Positions 1-6,649 of a stretch of DNA of 16,419 bases are shown one piece after another. Within the stretch, counting starts at the first letter, position 1; the number at the start of each line of letters is the position of its first letter. The DNA comes from DATBHZ01 sp036557185. GTDB lineage: Bacteria > Actinomycetota > Acidimicrobiia > IMCC26256 > JAENVU01. The notes below the pieces were generated by a model. It was not told the DNA's origin and made no database searches. It saw nothing but the letters and a program-made list of their open reading frames with translations. Position numbers and translations under genes: made by a program. The stretch lies in the NCBI GenBank assembly GCA_036557185.1, contig DATBHZ010000177.1:1-16419 (forward strand), read 5' to 3'.

Positions 1-287
1 TCGAGCTTGGCGAGCACGTCGCGGCCGGAGAGGATGAGGAGCTCCTCGCCGTCGACCGTGATCTCGGTGCCGCCGTACTTGGAGTAGACGACGGAGTCGC
101 CCACGTGGATGTCGAGCGGGATCAGCTCACCGCTGTTCTCCGCGCGGCGGCCGGGACCGACGGCCAGCACCTCGCCCTGCTGCGGCTTCTCCTTGGCGGT
201 GTCGGGGATCACGAGCCCGCTCACCGTCTTCTCCTCGGCTTCCGCGGTCCGGACGACGATGCGGTCCTCGAGCGGCTGCAGCTTCAT
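1..287 (-). CDS. groES: Co-chaperonin GroES (10 kDa chaperonin), 3' end cut by window edge
   Basis: GroES forms the heptameric lid of the GroEL folding chamber in the cytoplasm. The protein begins MKLQPLEDRIVV, the classic GroES opening. It continues with a mobile loop (about residues 18-35, with SGLVIPD in place of the usual GG-IVLP), the GEVLAVGPG strand, and a C-terminal stretch with SKYGG and the GEELLIL motif. Ninety-five codons are visible; the family is usually 95-100 residues, so only the last few are missing beyond position 1. The ATG at 287-285 is preceded by a strong Shine-Dalgarno sequence (GAGGAGG, 294-300, six-base spacing). Two CIRCE operators upstream indicate heat-shock control by HrcA. 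It follows tsaD, as in Mycobacterium and Streptomyces, and groEL would be expected next. Confidence 0.96.
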   Translation of the reverse strand, partial: MKLQPLEDRIVVRTAEAEEKTVSGLVIPDTAKEKPQQGEVLAVGPGRRAENSGELIPLDIHVGDSVVYSKYGGTEITVDGEELLILSGRDVLAKL

Positions 288-293
288 CGATTG

Positions 294-300
294 CCTCCTC
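294..300 (-). promoter_or_regulatory. Strong Shine-Dalgarno site of groES
   Basis: The minus strand reads GAGGAGG six bases before the groES ATG. It is the most complete ribosome-binding site I see in the window and fixes the groES start. Most other genes here depend on overlap with the gene before them. Confidence 0.85.
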
Positions 301-325
301 AAAAACGGCCCGGGGGTCTTGGGCC
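301..325 (-). other. Hairpin with U-tract in the groES leader (terminator-like)
   Basis: On the minus strand, GGCCC (325-321) can pair with GGGCC (311-307) around a nine-base loop, and is followed by G and five T (305-301). This looks like a short intrinsic terminator placed just before the groES Shine-Dalgarno site. The stem is only 5 bp, so it may be chance in a GC-rich leader. It could also act as an attenuator or an mRNA structure near the ribosome site. Confidence 0.3.
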
Positions 326-371
326 CGTGTCCAGCGAAGTTGTGGGGCGCATCCCGGTGAGTCGATTTGGG

Positions 372-398
372 TTAGCACTCGGACTCAGGGACTGCTAA
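372..398. promoter_or_regulatory. CIRCE operator 1 (HrcA-binding inverted repeat) of groES
   Basis: The plus strand carries TTAGCACTC (372-380, 9 of 9 to the CIRCE half-site), a nine-base spacer, then GACTGCTAA (390-398, 8 of 9 to GAGTGCTAA). CIRCE is bound by the HrcA repressor and controls groESL in many bacteria, including actinobacteria. Counting from the predicted -10 box, this copy lies over the expected transcription start, so HrcA bound here should block initiation. Confidence 0.92.
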
Positions 399-401
399 GT
401 C

Positions 402-430
402 AAGCTAGCACTCGACCCCTGCGACTGCAA
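402..430 (-). promoter_or_regulatory. Predicted sigma-70-type promoter of groES
   Basis: On the minus strand, TTGCAG (430-425) and TAGCTT (407-402) are separated by exactly 17 bases and resemble -35 and -10 boxes (TANNNT in the -10). The -35 lies inside CIRCE 2, and the start point would fall in CIRCE 1, the arrangement usual for HrcA-regulated chaperonin promoters. The prediction rests on sequence match alone. Confidence 0.5.
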
Positions 431-431
431 A
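405..431. promoter_or_regulatory. CIRCE operator 2, degenerate tandem copy
   Basis: CTAGCACTC (405-413, 8 of 9), a nine-base spacer, and GACTGCAAA (423-431, 7 of 9 to GAGTGCTAA) form a second CIRCE with the standard 9-9-9 geometry. Its centre is 33 bp from that of the first copy, about three helical turns, which puts both on the same DNA face. It ends four bases from the tsaD stop codon and overlaps the predicted -35 box and the edge of the -10 box. Confidence 0.75.
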
Positions 432-434
432 CTG

Positions 435-1436
435 TCAGCACAGGGTCGGCAGCGCCAGCGAGGGGTCCGCTCCCGACGAGAGCGAGGTCGGCCCGTCGGT
501 CCCGAGACGCCACCACGCGGTCGCCGCGATCATCGCGCCGTTGTCGGTGCAGAGGTCCAGTCCGGGCAGCAGCGCGCGACGACCCGACGCCTCGGCGTCC
601 GCGAGGACGCGCTCGCGCAAGCGCGAATTCGCCGCGACACCGCCGCCGATGACGAGCGTGCGCGCACCGGTCGCATCGGCTGCTGCGAGCAGCTTCCGCG
701 CGAGCACGTCGACCACGGCCTCCTGGAACGAGGCCGCGAGATCTCGGCCGTCGGTGTGAGGATTGCGGCGCACGTGGTACATCACCGCCGTCTTCAATCC
801 CGAGAACGAGAAGTCGTAGCCGTCGTTGCGCATTGGTCGTGGGAACGCGATCGCATCCGGGTTCCCTTCGCTTGCCAGCCGGTCGATCGCAGGACCGCCC
901 GGGTAGCCGAGGCCGAGGAAGCGAGCAACCTTGTCGAACGCCTCGCCCGCCGCGTCGTCGACGGTCTGACCGAGGAGGCGGTAGCGAGCGTCTCCCTCGA
1001 CGGACACGAGCAGGGTGTGGCCGCCCGACACGATGAGCACCGCGAGCGGGAGCTCGACGTCGGGATCCTCGAGCCAGGCCGCGTGCAGGTGCGCCTCGAG
1101 GTGGTTCACGCCGACGTAGGGGACGCCGACCGTCAGCGCGATCGCCTTGGCCGCGCTCACGCCCACGATGAGCGCGCCGGCGAGGCCGGGGCCTCGGCAC
1201 GCGGACACTGCGTCGATCTCGCGCACGGAGACTCCTGCCTCGACCAGAGCATCCTCGATCACCGAGGTGACGAGCTCCGCGTGCGCCCGGCTCGCGATCT
1301 CCGGGACGACGCCGCCGAAGCGCGCGTGCAGGTCGACCTGGCTGGATACGACGCTCGACCGGATGTCGCGGCCGTCGACGACGACGGCCGCCGCCGTCTC
1401 GTCACAGCTCGTCTCGATCCCGAGGATCGCGGTCAT
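435..1436 (-). CDS. tsaD: tRNA N6-adenosine threonylcarbamoyltransferase TsaD (Gcp/Kae1/YgjD)
   Basis: TsaD transfers the threonylcarbamoyl group from TC-AMP to A37 of ANN-decoding tRNAs, making t6A, together with TsaB and TsaE. The 333-residue protein has the ASKHA-fold opening ILGIETSCDET (4-14) and the metal ligands H112 and H116 in NHLEAH. It also has SGGHT (137-141), a glycine-rich IGGGVAAN (263-270) and the third metal ligand D298 in CTDNGAM. The length is normal for the family. The ATG at 1436 overlaps the rimI stop in ATGA, so the two are translationally coupled. The reading frame stays open far upstream, but those residues lie inside rimI and tsaB and are not part of the protein. The stop lies next to the groES operators, with no separate terminator visible. 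Confidence 0.97.
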   Translation of the reverse strand: MTAILGIETSCDETAAAVVVDGRDIRSSVVSSQVDLHARFGGVVPEIASRAHAELVTSVIEDALVEAGVSVREIDAVSACRGPGLAGALIVGVSAAKAIALTVGVPYVGVNHLEAHLHAAWLEDPDVELPLAVLIVSGGHTLLVSVEGDARYRLLGQTVDDAAGEAFDKVARFLGLGYPGGPAIDRLASEGNPDAIAFPRPMRNDGYDFSFSGLKTAVMYHVRRNPHTDGRDLAASFQEAVVDVLARKLLAAADATGARTLVIGGGVAANSRLRERVLADAEASGRRALLPGLDLCTDNGAMIAATAWWRLGTDGPTSLSSGADPSLALPTLC

Positions 1437-1999
1437 CGGCCGGCGGTCCGCCTCGGGCGCTCGAGGACAGTGGTGCCGGTCACGCCGCGCTCGAGCCCGT
1501 CGAGCAGCTCCCGATAGTCCGGCTCGTCGACCTCGCGCGCCCACATGACCACGGCGTCCTCGTTGTTCTCCGCGTAGTAGCCCTTGCGCACACCGGCGTG
1601 CACGAAGCCGAAGCGCCGGTAGAGATCCTGCGCACCACGGTTGCTGACCCGCACCTCGAGCGTCAGGGCTCGCGCGCCGCGCCCGATCGCCTCGCGGGCC
1701 GCAACGAGGAGCAGACGCGTCCCCACCTGGTGCCGCTGCCACCTGGGGTCGACGGCGATGGTCGTGATGTGGCCCTCTTCGACGCCCACCATCAGTCCGA
1801 CGTAGCCCACGACGTCCCGGCCGATCTTCGCCACGTAGTACGCGCGCGTTGTCGAGAGCGCGAGCTCGCTGAGAAACAGCGACATCGTCCACGGACGTGG
1901 ATAGACCTGGCTCTCGATCGTGAGCACCGATCGCAGGTGCCGCCGCCGCATCGGCGTGATGCGGACACTGACGGGCTCGAGCTCTCGTGCGGCTACCAC
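1433..1999 (-). CDS. rimI: Ribosomal-protein-alanine N-acetyltransferase RimI-like (GNAT)
   Basis: GNAT-fold acetyltransferase of the RimI family, which acetylates the N-terminus of ribosomal protein S18 in E. coli and possibly other proteins. It has the family opening VRITPMRRRHL (12-22) with IESQVYPRPW (29-38), the beta-4 strand HITTIAVDPRWQR (77-89), then VRVSN (116-120), LYRRFGF (126-132) and YYAENNEDAVVMW (141-153). The usual acetyl-CoA loop Q/R-x-x-G-x-G/A reads QRHQVGT, so the first glycine is glutamine. I chose GTG at 1999, which overlaps the tsaB stop by 7 bases and has GGAGG four bases upstream; GTG at 2020 is an alternative without a good ribosome site. It lies between tsaB and tsaD, the standard actinobacterial place. 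The substrate is inferred from family. Confidence 0.9.
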   Translation of the reverse strand: MVAARELEPVSVRITPMRRRHLRSVLTIESQVYPRPWTMSLFLSELALSTTRAYYVAKIGRDVVGYVGLMVGVEEGHITTIAVDPRWQRHQVGTRLLLVAAREAIGRGARALTLEVRVSNRGAQDLYRRFGFVHAGVRKGYYAENNEDAVVMWAREVDEPDYRELLDGLERGVTGTTVLERPRRTAGR

Positions 2000-2694
2000 G
2001 ACGCCTCCGCGCGGTCCCACGCGATCTCGGCATCGCTCCGGCGCAGGTACAGCGGTTCGAGCGCCTCCGGCCTGCAGAACTCCTCGCGCGCGTAGCGGGC
2101 CGTCGCGAGCTCCACCAGCGCGCCGATGCTCGGTCGCGCATTGCCGGGGCCACCGATCTCCACGCGGTCGAGGTGCCGGAAGCGGTCGCGGTACGCGAGC
2201 GCGCCGTCGCCGACGAGCAGCGCCTCCTCACGCGAAGCCTCGAGCTCGCACGCGATCGCGTCCGCCGGGCCGACCTCGTACTCCCCGATCCGCTGCAGGC
2301 CGCCCGGCACGGAGCGGTAACGAGCGGAGAAAACCTCGCGGCGACGCGCGTCGACGATCGCCACGATCAAACGGTCGGAGTGACGGACGGGGTACGCGAC
2401 GAGGTCGAGCGTCGGTACACCGATCGCAGGGACGCGCAACGTCTGCGCGATGACGCGCGCCGTCGTGACACCGACCCTCAGCCCGGTGAACAGCCCGGGT
2501 CCGATGCCCACCGCAACCGCCGCAACGCCGTCGAGCGAGCAGCCGGTCTCGCCGCGCAGGTACTCGATCGCAGGCGCGAGCTGCTCCGCGTGGCGGCGCG
2601 AGCCCTCGAGCGCGACCTCACCGCGGACGCAGCCGTCCGCTCCGAACGCGACGCTGACGCGGGGTGTCGCCGTCTCGATCGCCAGCAGGTCCAC
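1993..2694 (-). CDS. tsaB: t6A biosynthesis protein TsaB (YeaZ)
   Basis: TsaB is an inactive paralogue of TsaD that binds it and is needed for t6A formation. The 233-residue protein starts LLAIETATPRVSVA (3-16), the family signature close to LAIDTAT. It carries GIGPGLFTGLRVG (63-75), equivalent to the conserved GPGSFTGLRIG helix. The C-terminal half is shorter and more variable, as usual for TsaB. The chosen GTG at 2694 lies two bases after the tsaE stop. Its ribosome site is weak, so translation probably depends on coupling to tsaE. The frame stays open far upstream through tsaE and the glycosylase gene, but that is a shadow. tsaE, tsaB, rimI and tsaD form one uninterrupted block. Confidence 0.94.
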   Translation of the reverse strand: MDLLAIETATPRVSVAFGADGCVRGEVALEGSRRHAEQLAPAIEYLRGETGCSLDGVAAVAVGIGPGLFTGLRVGVTTARVIAQTLRVPAIGVPTLDLVAYPVRHSDRLIVAIVDARRREVFSARYRSVPGGLQRIGEYEVGPADAIACELEASREEALLVGDGALAYRDRFRHLDRVEIGGPGNARPSIGALVELATARYAREEFCRPEALEPLYLRRSDAEIAWDRAEASW

Positions 2695-2696
2695 CG

Positions 2697-3185
2697 CTAC
2701 CAGCCACGCCCTGCGATGAGCGAACCGAGGTCCTCGACGCGGTCGCGCCACGACATCCCGGATCCGACCAGCGTGATCACACGCGCCTCGTCGCCGGCCT
2801 CTTCGGGCGGAAGCAGGTCGAGACGAACCTCGAGCCGCTCCTCCGGCAGCACCGCGCCAACGGCTTCTCCCCACTCGACGAGCATCACGGAGCGATCGTC
2901 GAGGAGCTCCTCGAGCCCGATGTCGATGAGCTCTTGGAGGTGATCGAGCCGGTAGACGTCGACGTGCTTCAGCGGGAGCCTCCCCTCGTACTCCCGCACG
3001 ATCGTGAACGTCGGGCTGACCACGGGCTCGACCACGCCCAGGCCCTGCGCAACTCCCTTCGCGAACACGGTCTTCCCCGCGCCCAGCTCGCCCGAGAGGA
3101 CCACCACGTCCCCGCCCCGCAGCACTCCGGCAACGCACGCGCCGACGGCGAGCGTCTCCTCTGCTGCCCGGCTGCAGATCTCCAT
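2697..3185 (-). CDS. tsaE: t6A biosynthesis ATPase TsaE (YjeE)
   Basis: TsaE is the P-loop ATPase that drives turnover of the TsaB-TsaD complex in t6A synthesis. The 162-residue protein shows a Walker A motif GELGAGKT (32-39), the switch-like SPTFTIVREYEG (57-68), HVDVYRL (74-80) and the Walker-B-region VEWGE (103-107), in the standard order. Its ATG at 3185 shares one base with the stop codon of the preceding glycosylase gene (TGATG), which suggests termination-reinitiation, and no clear Shine-Dalgarno site is present. The gene is of typical length and looks intact. Confidence 0.96.
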   Translation of the reverse strand: MEICSRAAEETLAVGACVAGVLRGGDVVVLSGELGAGKTVFAKGVAQGLGVVEPVVSPTFTIVREYEGRLPLKHVDVYRLDHLQELIDIGLEELLDDRSVMLVEWGEAVGAVLPEERLEVRLDLLPPEEAGDEARVITLVGSGMSWRDRVEDLGSLIAGRGW

Positions 3186-3775
3186 CAGGAGGCGACCCGG
3201 GCAAGGGCGCGCTTGATCGCGACGAGATCCGCACGGGTCTGCGCGAGCGCGGCGCCACCGTTGCGCAGCACGGCCGAGGGATGCAGCACGGGAACGAGCA
3301 CACGATCGCCGCGGAAGGGGAACTCCCGCCCCCGGAGCTTGGTGATCCCTTCCTTCGTCTGCAGCAGGAGCTTGGTGGCGAAGTTCCCCAGCGTGACGAC
3401 CACACTCGGCTCGATGAAGTCGAGCTGCGCGTCGAGGTAAGGGGAGCAGGCCTCGATCTCAGGTGGAAGAGGGTCCCGATTGCCCGGCGGCCGGCACTTC
3501 ACGACGTTCGCGATGTACACGTCGTCGCGGGTGAGCCCAATGCCCTCGATCAGGCTCGTCAGCAGCTTGCCGGCACGGCCGACGAACGGCTCGCCGATCC
3601 GGTCCTCGTCCGCGCCGGGGCCTTCGCCGACGAACATGAGGTCGGCGTGCTCGTTCCCCACCCCGAACACGACCTGGGTGCGGGTCTCGCTCAACGGGCA
3701 CCGCGTGCAGGCCAGCGCCTCGTCCCGCAGCGCGTCGAACGAGGCGAAACGCACCGGTTCCTGCGACAGCGACAC
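3185..3775 (-). CDS. Type-4 uracil-DNA glycosylase (4Fe-4S)
   Basis: Removes uracil from DNA to start base-excision repair. Iron-sulfur ligands are C23 and C26 (ACTRCPLSETRTQVVFG) and C94 and C110 (VKCRPPGNRDP, then C-x15-C). The uracil-pocket and catalytic motif reads GEGPGADED (50-58), followed by PFVGRAGKLL. The second motif is HPSAVLRN (165-172). These place it in the family-4 (UdgA/TTUDGA-like) group rather than the E. coli Ung family. The start is uncertain: GTG at 3775 is eight bases after the preceding stop but has no ribosome site, while GTG at 3754 has AGGA four bases upstream and would give 189 residues. The frame extends further upstream only inside the sulfotransferase gene. It is not part of the t6A pathway and seems to be a passenger in this cluster. 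Confidence 0.93.
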   Translation of the reverse strand: MSLSQEPVRFASFDALRDEALACTRCPLSETRTQVVFGVGNEHADLMFVGEGPGADEDRIGEPFVGRAGKLLTSLIEGIGLTRDDVYIANVVKCRPPGNRDPLPPEIEACSPYLDAQLDFIEPSVVVTLGNFATKLLLQTKEGITKLRGREFPFRGDRVLVPVLHPSAVLRNGGAALAQTRADLVAIKRALARVAS

Positions 3776-3783
3776 GTGCCAGG

Positions 3784-4530
3784 CTAGCGCCGGCTCGAAC
3801 CACCTGACTCGGGGCCATCGCCGCGCAACAGCTTGCGCACGCCGCGGGCAGGGCGGACGACCACCCGGTTGTAGGCCGTGCCGAGACCCGTCAGCACGCG
3901 CTCGCCCTGCGACAACGGTTGCTCGTGGATGAGCTCGGGCCGAACGGTCGCGGCGACGGCCTGCTCCCAACGCTCCGGCGGCAGCGAACCGTCGAGGAAC
4001 GACAGCTTGTCGTACGTGTAGTGCCAGTCGGTCGCGAAGCGGGGGAACAGCAAGAGCGTGTAGGGCACATCGAAGCGGGCGAGCGTCAGCATCAGCTCGT
4101 ACTGCACCAACGCCAACGCCTCGCTCTGACGCGACGCCCGGTTCGTGCCGAACAGGCCGCCGAAGGTGTGGAGGTTGGCTCCGTACCTCGTGTTGCGCAC
4201 CCGGCTCGCCGCCGCGATGTCGAGGTCGCGCACGGGCACGATGACGTGCTCGAGCACGACCTCCTGCCGCTCGAGCATGCCGGCGAGCCTCCGGCTGAGC
4301 TCCGGGCTCTTGACGATGCGCGGCGCGTCCGGGCCGGTGAGCGGTTTCTCGAGGCCTGCGTGGACGTCGTTCTCCGCGGTGACCCCCGGCGCGAAGCCCG
4401 TGTCGAGGCCGAGCTCGGTCAGGATCTGGACCAGCAATGTGGTGCCTGTGCGCCCGGTTCCCGTGATGACGATCTTGGGTCGGCGCTCGTCGTTCGGGGC
4501 TTCGGGCGAGCGCGACGCCGGTCCGCTCAC
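3784..4530 (-). CDS. Sulfotransferase-like P-loop protein
   Basis: The 248-residue protein has the nucleotide-binding loop VITGTGRTGTTLLVQIL (21-37), which matches the 5'-phosphosulfate (PAPS) loop of sulfotransferases. The region around VPVRDLDIAAASR (99-111) could be the 3'-phosphate site (usual form RDPxxxxxS). KSPEL (74-78) follows where many bacterial members have KxP. No membrane segment or signal peptide is visible, so it is probably cytoplasmic. The acceptor substrate cannot be told from sequence. Its GTG start overlaps the stop of the hydrolase gene in GTGA. It sits between the hydrolase and tsaE, where I would not expect a sulfotransferase in the better-known actinobacterial versions of this cluster. 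It might instead be a non-sulfotransferase P-loop protein of the same fold. Confidence 0.75.
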   Translation of the reverse strand: MSGPASRSPEAPNDERRPKIVITGTGRTGTTLLVQILTELGLDTGFAPGVTAENDVHAGLEKPLTGPDAPRIVKSPELSRRLAGMLERQEVVLEHVIVPVRDLDIAAASRVRNTRYGANLHTFGGLFGTNRASRQSEALALVQYELMLTLARFDVPYTLLLFPRFATDWHYTYDKLSFLDGSLPPERWEQAVAATVRPELIHEQPLSQGERVLTGLGTAYNRVVVRPARGVRKLLRGDGPESGGSSRR

Positions 4531-5504
4531 ACCTCGCCCTGCACCGCGAACTTCGTGATGAGCTCGTCGACGCGCTGCGCCTGCTCGAGCATCAGCATGT
4601 GGCCGCCGCCTTCGAGCACCGCGAGGCGCGCGTTGGGGATGCATTCTGCGATCCGGCGCGATTCGGCGAGCGGCGTCAGGCGATCGGCGGTACCGCACAT
4701 CACGAGCGTCGGAACCGCGATCTTCGCCAGAACGGGGCTCAGCTCGAGCCCGATCAGGGAGGCGGGCGAATCCCTTCGCGTCTCGCGATCGCACGACAGC
4801 AACATGCGCCGAGTGAGCTCGATGTGGCTCGGCTGCGGATCCTTGCCGAACCCGAAGCGCGTGAGGACGAGGCCGAGGTTGGGCGTTCCGAGCAGCGGTG
4901 TGCCATCGGGACTGTGCTGCGCGAGGCGCGTCATCGCGCTCGCCATGCGCTCGTGACCGCCGATGACGGAGCGGGCGAGCGTCGACATCAGCACGATGCC
5001 CGCGACCCGCTCGGCGGCCACCTCGGGGAAGCGGATGCAGAAAGCCTCCACGGCCACGCCACCCATCGAGTGCCCGACGAGGATGGCGTCGCGGAGGTCC
5101 AGTGCCTCCAGCACCGTTCGCACGTCCGACGCAAGGGTGTCGACGGTGTGGCCGTCGGTACCGCACGTCGAGCCGCCGTGTCCGCGGTGATCGAACGCGA
5201 CCGCGCGGAAGCCCAGCTCGGGGAACGTTCGGAACTGCTTGACCCACGTCTGCGCCGTGAGGAGCACTCCGTGGGACATGACGATCGGTTGGCCCGCGCC
5301 ACGCGAGAAGACGTTGATCGAACCCTCGTCGTGGCTCGGGACGAGGCGCTGCTCGTCGAACGGGAGCTCCCAGTCGTCCCCCGCGTCCGGGTCGGGCCGC
5401 CTGCGCAGGCGCTTCGCCACGACCCGTTGCGCTCCGAGACCCGCGCCTGCAGCGACGACGAGCCCGGCGGAAGCGGCTGCGACTCTTCGGACCGGCGAGC
5501 TCAC
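4527..5504 (-). CDS. Alpha/beta hydrolase with N-terminal membrane anchor
   Basis: The 325-residue alpha/beta-hydrolase-fold enzyme has a complete catalytic triad: Ser146 in the nucleophile elbow GHSMGG (144-149), Asp274 in CGTADRLTP (270-278) and His302 in GGGHMLMLE (299-307). The oxyanion region is MSHGVLLTAQTW (76-87), and DHRGHGGS (105-112) is also typical. Residues 8-25 form an Ala/Val/Gly-rich hydrophobic segment preceded by arginines and followed by KRLRRR (31-36), suggesting a membrane anchor. The GTG start overlaps the alr stop in GTGA. A hydrolase of this kind between alr and tsaE is common in actinobacteria. The substrate is unknown; an ester or lipid is a family-level guess. Confidence 0.88.
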   Translation of the reverse strand: MSSPVRRVAAASAGLVVAAGAGLGAQRVVAKRLRRRPDPDAGDDWELPFDEQRLVPSHDEGSINVFSRGAGQPIVMSHGVLLTAQTWVKQFRTFPELGFRAVAFDHRGHGGSTCGTDGHTVDTLASDVRTVLEALDLRDAILVGHSMGGVAVEAFCIRFPEVAAERVAGIVLMSTLARSVIGGHERMASAMTRLAQHSPDGTPLLGTPNLGLVLTRFGFGKDPQPSHIELTRRMLLSCDRETRRDSPASLIGLELSPVLAKIAVPTLVMCGTADRLTPLAESRRIAECIPNARLAVLEGGGHMLMLEQAQRVDELITKFAVQGEV

Positions 5505-6631
5505 GCGCCTGTCCCCACGTAGATGCGAGGCACTCGCGCGCCGATCGCGCAGACGATCTCGTAGCCGATCGTGCCCATGCGTTCGGCCCACTCCTGCGCC
5601 GTGATCGACTCCGATCCCTGGCATCCGATCAGCACCACCTCGTCACCTACCGAGACGGCCTCGTCACCCACGTCGACCATGAGCTGGTCCATCGTCACGG
5701 TGCCTGCGATCGGATGGCGCGCGCCGTGCACGAGCACCTCACCGCCGGCCGCCGCGAGATTGCGGGGCACACCATCTGCATACCCGATCGGCACCGTCGC
5801 GATGCGCGACGGTCGCGCCAGCTCGTAACGCAACCCGTACGAGAGCCGCTCGCCCGCGTCCAAGGTCTTCACGTGCGAAACGCGCGTCTTGAGCGACAGC
5901 GCAGGCTGCAACGGTGCTCGATCGGCGAGGATCGGGGCCGGCGGGATGCCATAGATCGCGATGCCCGTGCGCACGAGGTCGAACCGCGAGTCCGGGTGCG
6001 CGAGCAGCGCGGCGGAGTTCGCCGCGTGGATCATCGGTCGCGTCGTCGCCGCGCCCGATGTGGCGAGCACGGTACGGAACTTGTCGAGCTGTTGCGCGGT
6101 GTACGGGTCCGACGGCTCGTCCGCGACGGCGAAGTGGGTCCAGAATCCGGAGAGCTCCAGCTCGTCGAGCTCGGCGATGCGCGTGACGAGCGCCTCGGCG
6201 TCCTCGGGGGCGGCACCCACGCGGTGCATCCCCGTGTCGACCTTGAGGTGCACGCCGAGGCGGGGCGCCCCGGCTCCCGCGACGGCCTTGGCCAGCGACT
6301 CGATCCCACCGGGCGTGTAGACGGCAGGCGTCAACCGGGCCCGCACCACGGCATCGGCAGCATCGGGTACGGGCTCCGAGAGCACCAGGATGGGGACGTC
6401 GATCCCTGCCTCGCGCAGCTCGATCCCCTCCTCGACGAGTGCGATGCCGAGCCAGGTCGCGCCCGCGTCGAGCGCGGCCCGGGCGACCGGGACGGAGCCG
6501 TGGCCGTACCCGTCGGCCTTGACCACCGCGAGGAGCGCCGCGGGCGCGGCGAGGCGCGCGAGCTCTGCGACATTTGCACGCACGGCATCGAGGTCGATCT
6601 CTGCCCACGCGGGGCGCAGGCGATTCGTCAC
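5501..6631 (-). CDS. alr: Alanine racemase
   Basis: PLP-dependent racemase that converts L-alanine to D-alanine for peptidoglycan. The 376-residue protein has the PLP lysine K38 in VVKADGYGHG (36-45), the second catalytic base Y265 in RLSYGLRYE (262-270), HLKVDTGMHRVG (128-139, with the lysine that is carbamylated in many Alr), and VRTGIAIYG (220-228). VTMDQLMVDVG (312-322) completes the beta-domain signature. The GTG at 6631 starts the protein at the usual family position (MTNRLRPAWAEIDLDA) and lies 18 bases after the CBS gene stop. An upstream ATG at 6643 is in another frame and stops after four codons. Length and motifs are normal. The end overlaps the hydrolase start in GTGA. Confidence 0.97.
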   Translation of the reverse strand: MTNRLRPAWAEIDLDAVRANVAELARLAAPAALLAVVKADGYGHGSVPVARAALDAGATWLGIALVEEGIELREAGIDVPILVLSEPVPDAADAVVRARLTPAVYTPGGIESLAKAVAGAGAPRLGVHLKVDTGMHRVGAAPEDAEALVTRIAELDELELSGFWTHFAVADEPSDPYTAQQLDKFRTVLATSGAATTRPMIHAANSAALLAHPDSRFDLVRTGIAIYGIPPAPILADRAPLQPALSLKTRVSHVKTLDAGERLSYGLRYELARPSRIATVPIGYADGVPRNLAAAGGEVLVHGARHPIAGTVTMDQLMVDVGDEAVSVGDEVVLIGCQGSESITAQEWAERMGTIGYEIVCAIGARVPRIYVGTGA

Positions 6632-6649
6632 TTCGGGCTCATCGCGTGC

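Noticed and set aside
398..403. TTGACT on the minus strand as the groES -35 box
   Set aside because: At 16-18 bases downstream there is no -10-like hexamer; the first AT-rich candidate is 21 bases away. TTGCAG/TAGCTT with 17 bases is better.
1437..2231. An apparent long N-terminal extension of TsaD
   Set aside because: The residues before MTAILGIETSC are Arg-rich shadow of rimI and tsaB. The ATG at 1436 gives the normal family length and an ATGA overlap.
2695..3405. An apparent long N-terminal extension of TsaB
   Set aside because: It lies inside tsaE and the glycosylase gene in another frame; TsaB homology begins at the GTG at 2694.
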